DNA of 64,000 bases from Ariolimax columbianus (taxonomy: Eukaryota; Mollusca; Gastropoda; Stylommatophora; Arionidae), in NCBI GenBank assembly GCA_036924085.1, contig JAVGWX010000003.1, positions 125,477,474-125,541,473 of the forward strand. The letters are read 5' to 3'. The notes beneath the pieces were generated by a model. The model did not search any database and was not told where the DNA came from. It saw nothing but the letters and a program-made list of their open reading frames with translations. Both the position numbers and the translations under genes were made by a program. Positions 63,362-64,000 of this stretch are shown piece after piece. How positions within the stretch are numbered: position 1 is the stretch's first letter; the number at the start of each line of letters is the position of its first letter.

Positions 63362-63613
63362 CTGTCGAGAAGAGAGAAAAATATGGTAAATAGACATGTT
63401 CATAAATATCCAATCAATTCTTGGCATAAAAGTACACCCTCAATAACATGCACTAGCAGAAGTGGTAGCACATAATATAATATGGACAAAGAGGTAAGAA
63501 AAAAGGTAAAGGAAACAAACTATAGAGATGTTTGTTTGGTGCAAGAGACAAATACATAATAAGTGTAGTCTTTCTTGTTTAAATGTAATCCTTTCATAAC
63601 AGGGCCAGCGAAT

Positions 63614-63875
63614 GTTTTTTTTTTGGTTTTTTTTTTGGTGTTTGCCTTATTTCTCTATTCCCCAAGGCGGTGTGCGTTGCACTGTGGTTTTCATTTTGCA
63701 CCTGTCGGTCCGGTGCATCCGACTTCAGCATGCATTTTATGCAAGGGTCTGCTGCCTCCTGCATTTTCTAAGGGTTTGCTTCCCCGGGGTAACAGCCGGT
63801 GTTGTGATGAGGATCGAACCCAGCACCTTCTGATTGTGAGCGGTGCCACTTAACCACTAGGCCACGCCGTCCCCC
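63614..63875 (-). repeat. SINE A, copy 9
   Basis: Full-length reverse copy from poly-T to GGGGGACGGCGTGGCCTAG. About 92-95 percent like copy 1 by eye. No convincing duplication. 63362-63613 shows nothing. Confidence 0.85.
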
Positions 63876-63899
63876 GGTCAGTGCATTTAACAGACATGT

Positions 63900-64000
63900 G
63901 CTACCGAAGCCGGATGTGTTGGACCAAAAGGTGCAAATATCGCAGTCATGCTGTAAACTAGTGACACAACACATTCCGTTCTTCGGACTACATCCTGCTA
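63900..64000 (+). repeat. SINE B, runs off the window
   Basis: ACCGAAGCCGGATGTGTTGG, CAAAAGGTGCAAATATCGCA, CTGTAAACTAGTGACACAAC and GACTACATCCTGCTA at the window edge. Confidence 0.8.

Noticed and set aside
62810..62885. Possible tRNA gene
   Set aside because: A and B boxes are present, but the sequence continues into a body shared with other SINE D copies, and the acceptor stem is imperfect.
1..64000. A new multi-gene defence, biosynthetic or mobile system
   Set aside because: Apart from one kinesin gene and transposable elements I found no other coding region that would support such a claim.

Overview
This window looks like nuclear DNA of an invertebrate animal. It has AT-rich introns, GT-AG splice sites, many small exons, tRNA-derived SINEs, RNase H-bearing LINEs, piggyBac-type MITEs, mariner and hAT remnants. 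The I/Nimb-like LINEs and the SINE style make a mollusc (perhaps a gastropod) my best guess, but that is inference and not proven by any single feature.

The window is almost entirely one gene, read on the minus strand: the 3' part of a kinesin-6 family motor gene most like KIF20B (MPHOSPH1). I could follow 25 consecutive coding exons from 63361 (end of the motor domain) down to a stop codon at 765-767. Every exon-exon junction keeps the reading frame, giving 1,959 residues downstream of the split first codon. The order is: motor C-terminus, acidic linker, a very long coiled-coil stalk (one 2.7-kb exon at 47905-50597 carries almost half of it), then a basic tail rich in Ser/Thr-Pro sites. The promoter and most of the motor lie beyond the right edge.

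The introns are filled with transposon debris. The main actors are: (1) one I/Nimb-like LINE family with five copies (2087-5685, 17499-17880, 31357-33212, 41507-41870, 61442-62032), each ending in (GAA)n and most with clear target-site duplications; two are nearly identical and probably young; (2) a tRNA-derived SINE family (SINE A, about ten copies) and a second SINE family (SINE B) that shares a central core with it; (3) TTAA-flanked piggyBac-type MITEs in at least three sequence groups; (4) older RTE/other LINE remnants, two mariner remnants and two hAT-like elements; (5) several minisatellite arrays. Several insertions are nested, which gives a relative age order: old LINE, then MITE, then young LINE or SINE.

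Region by region (plus-strand coordinates): 1-764 gene 3' flank; 858-7766 last intron with LINE-in-MITE and SINE-in-MITE; 7844-19208 small tail exons with hAT, 52-bp satellite, MITEs and LINE remnants; 19209-30769 coiled-coil exons with MITE, mariner and RTE debris; 30770-47904 young LINE copy, mariner, 28-bp and 55-bp arrays, hAT; 47905-50597 the giant exon; 50598-63361 stalk start and motor end with further SINE, MITE and RTE copies. I found no tRNA, rRNA or CRISPR locus, no second host gene, and no evidence of a new multi-gene system; the more interesting observations concern transposon nesting, the shared SINE core and an internal duplication in the kinesin stalk.
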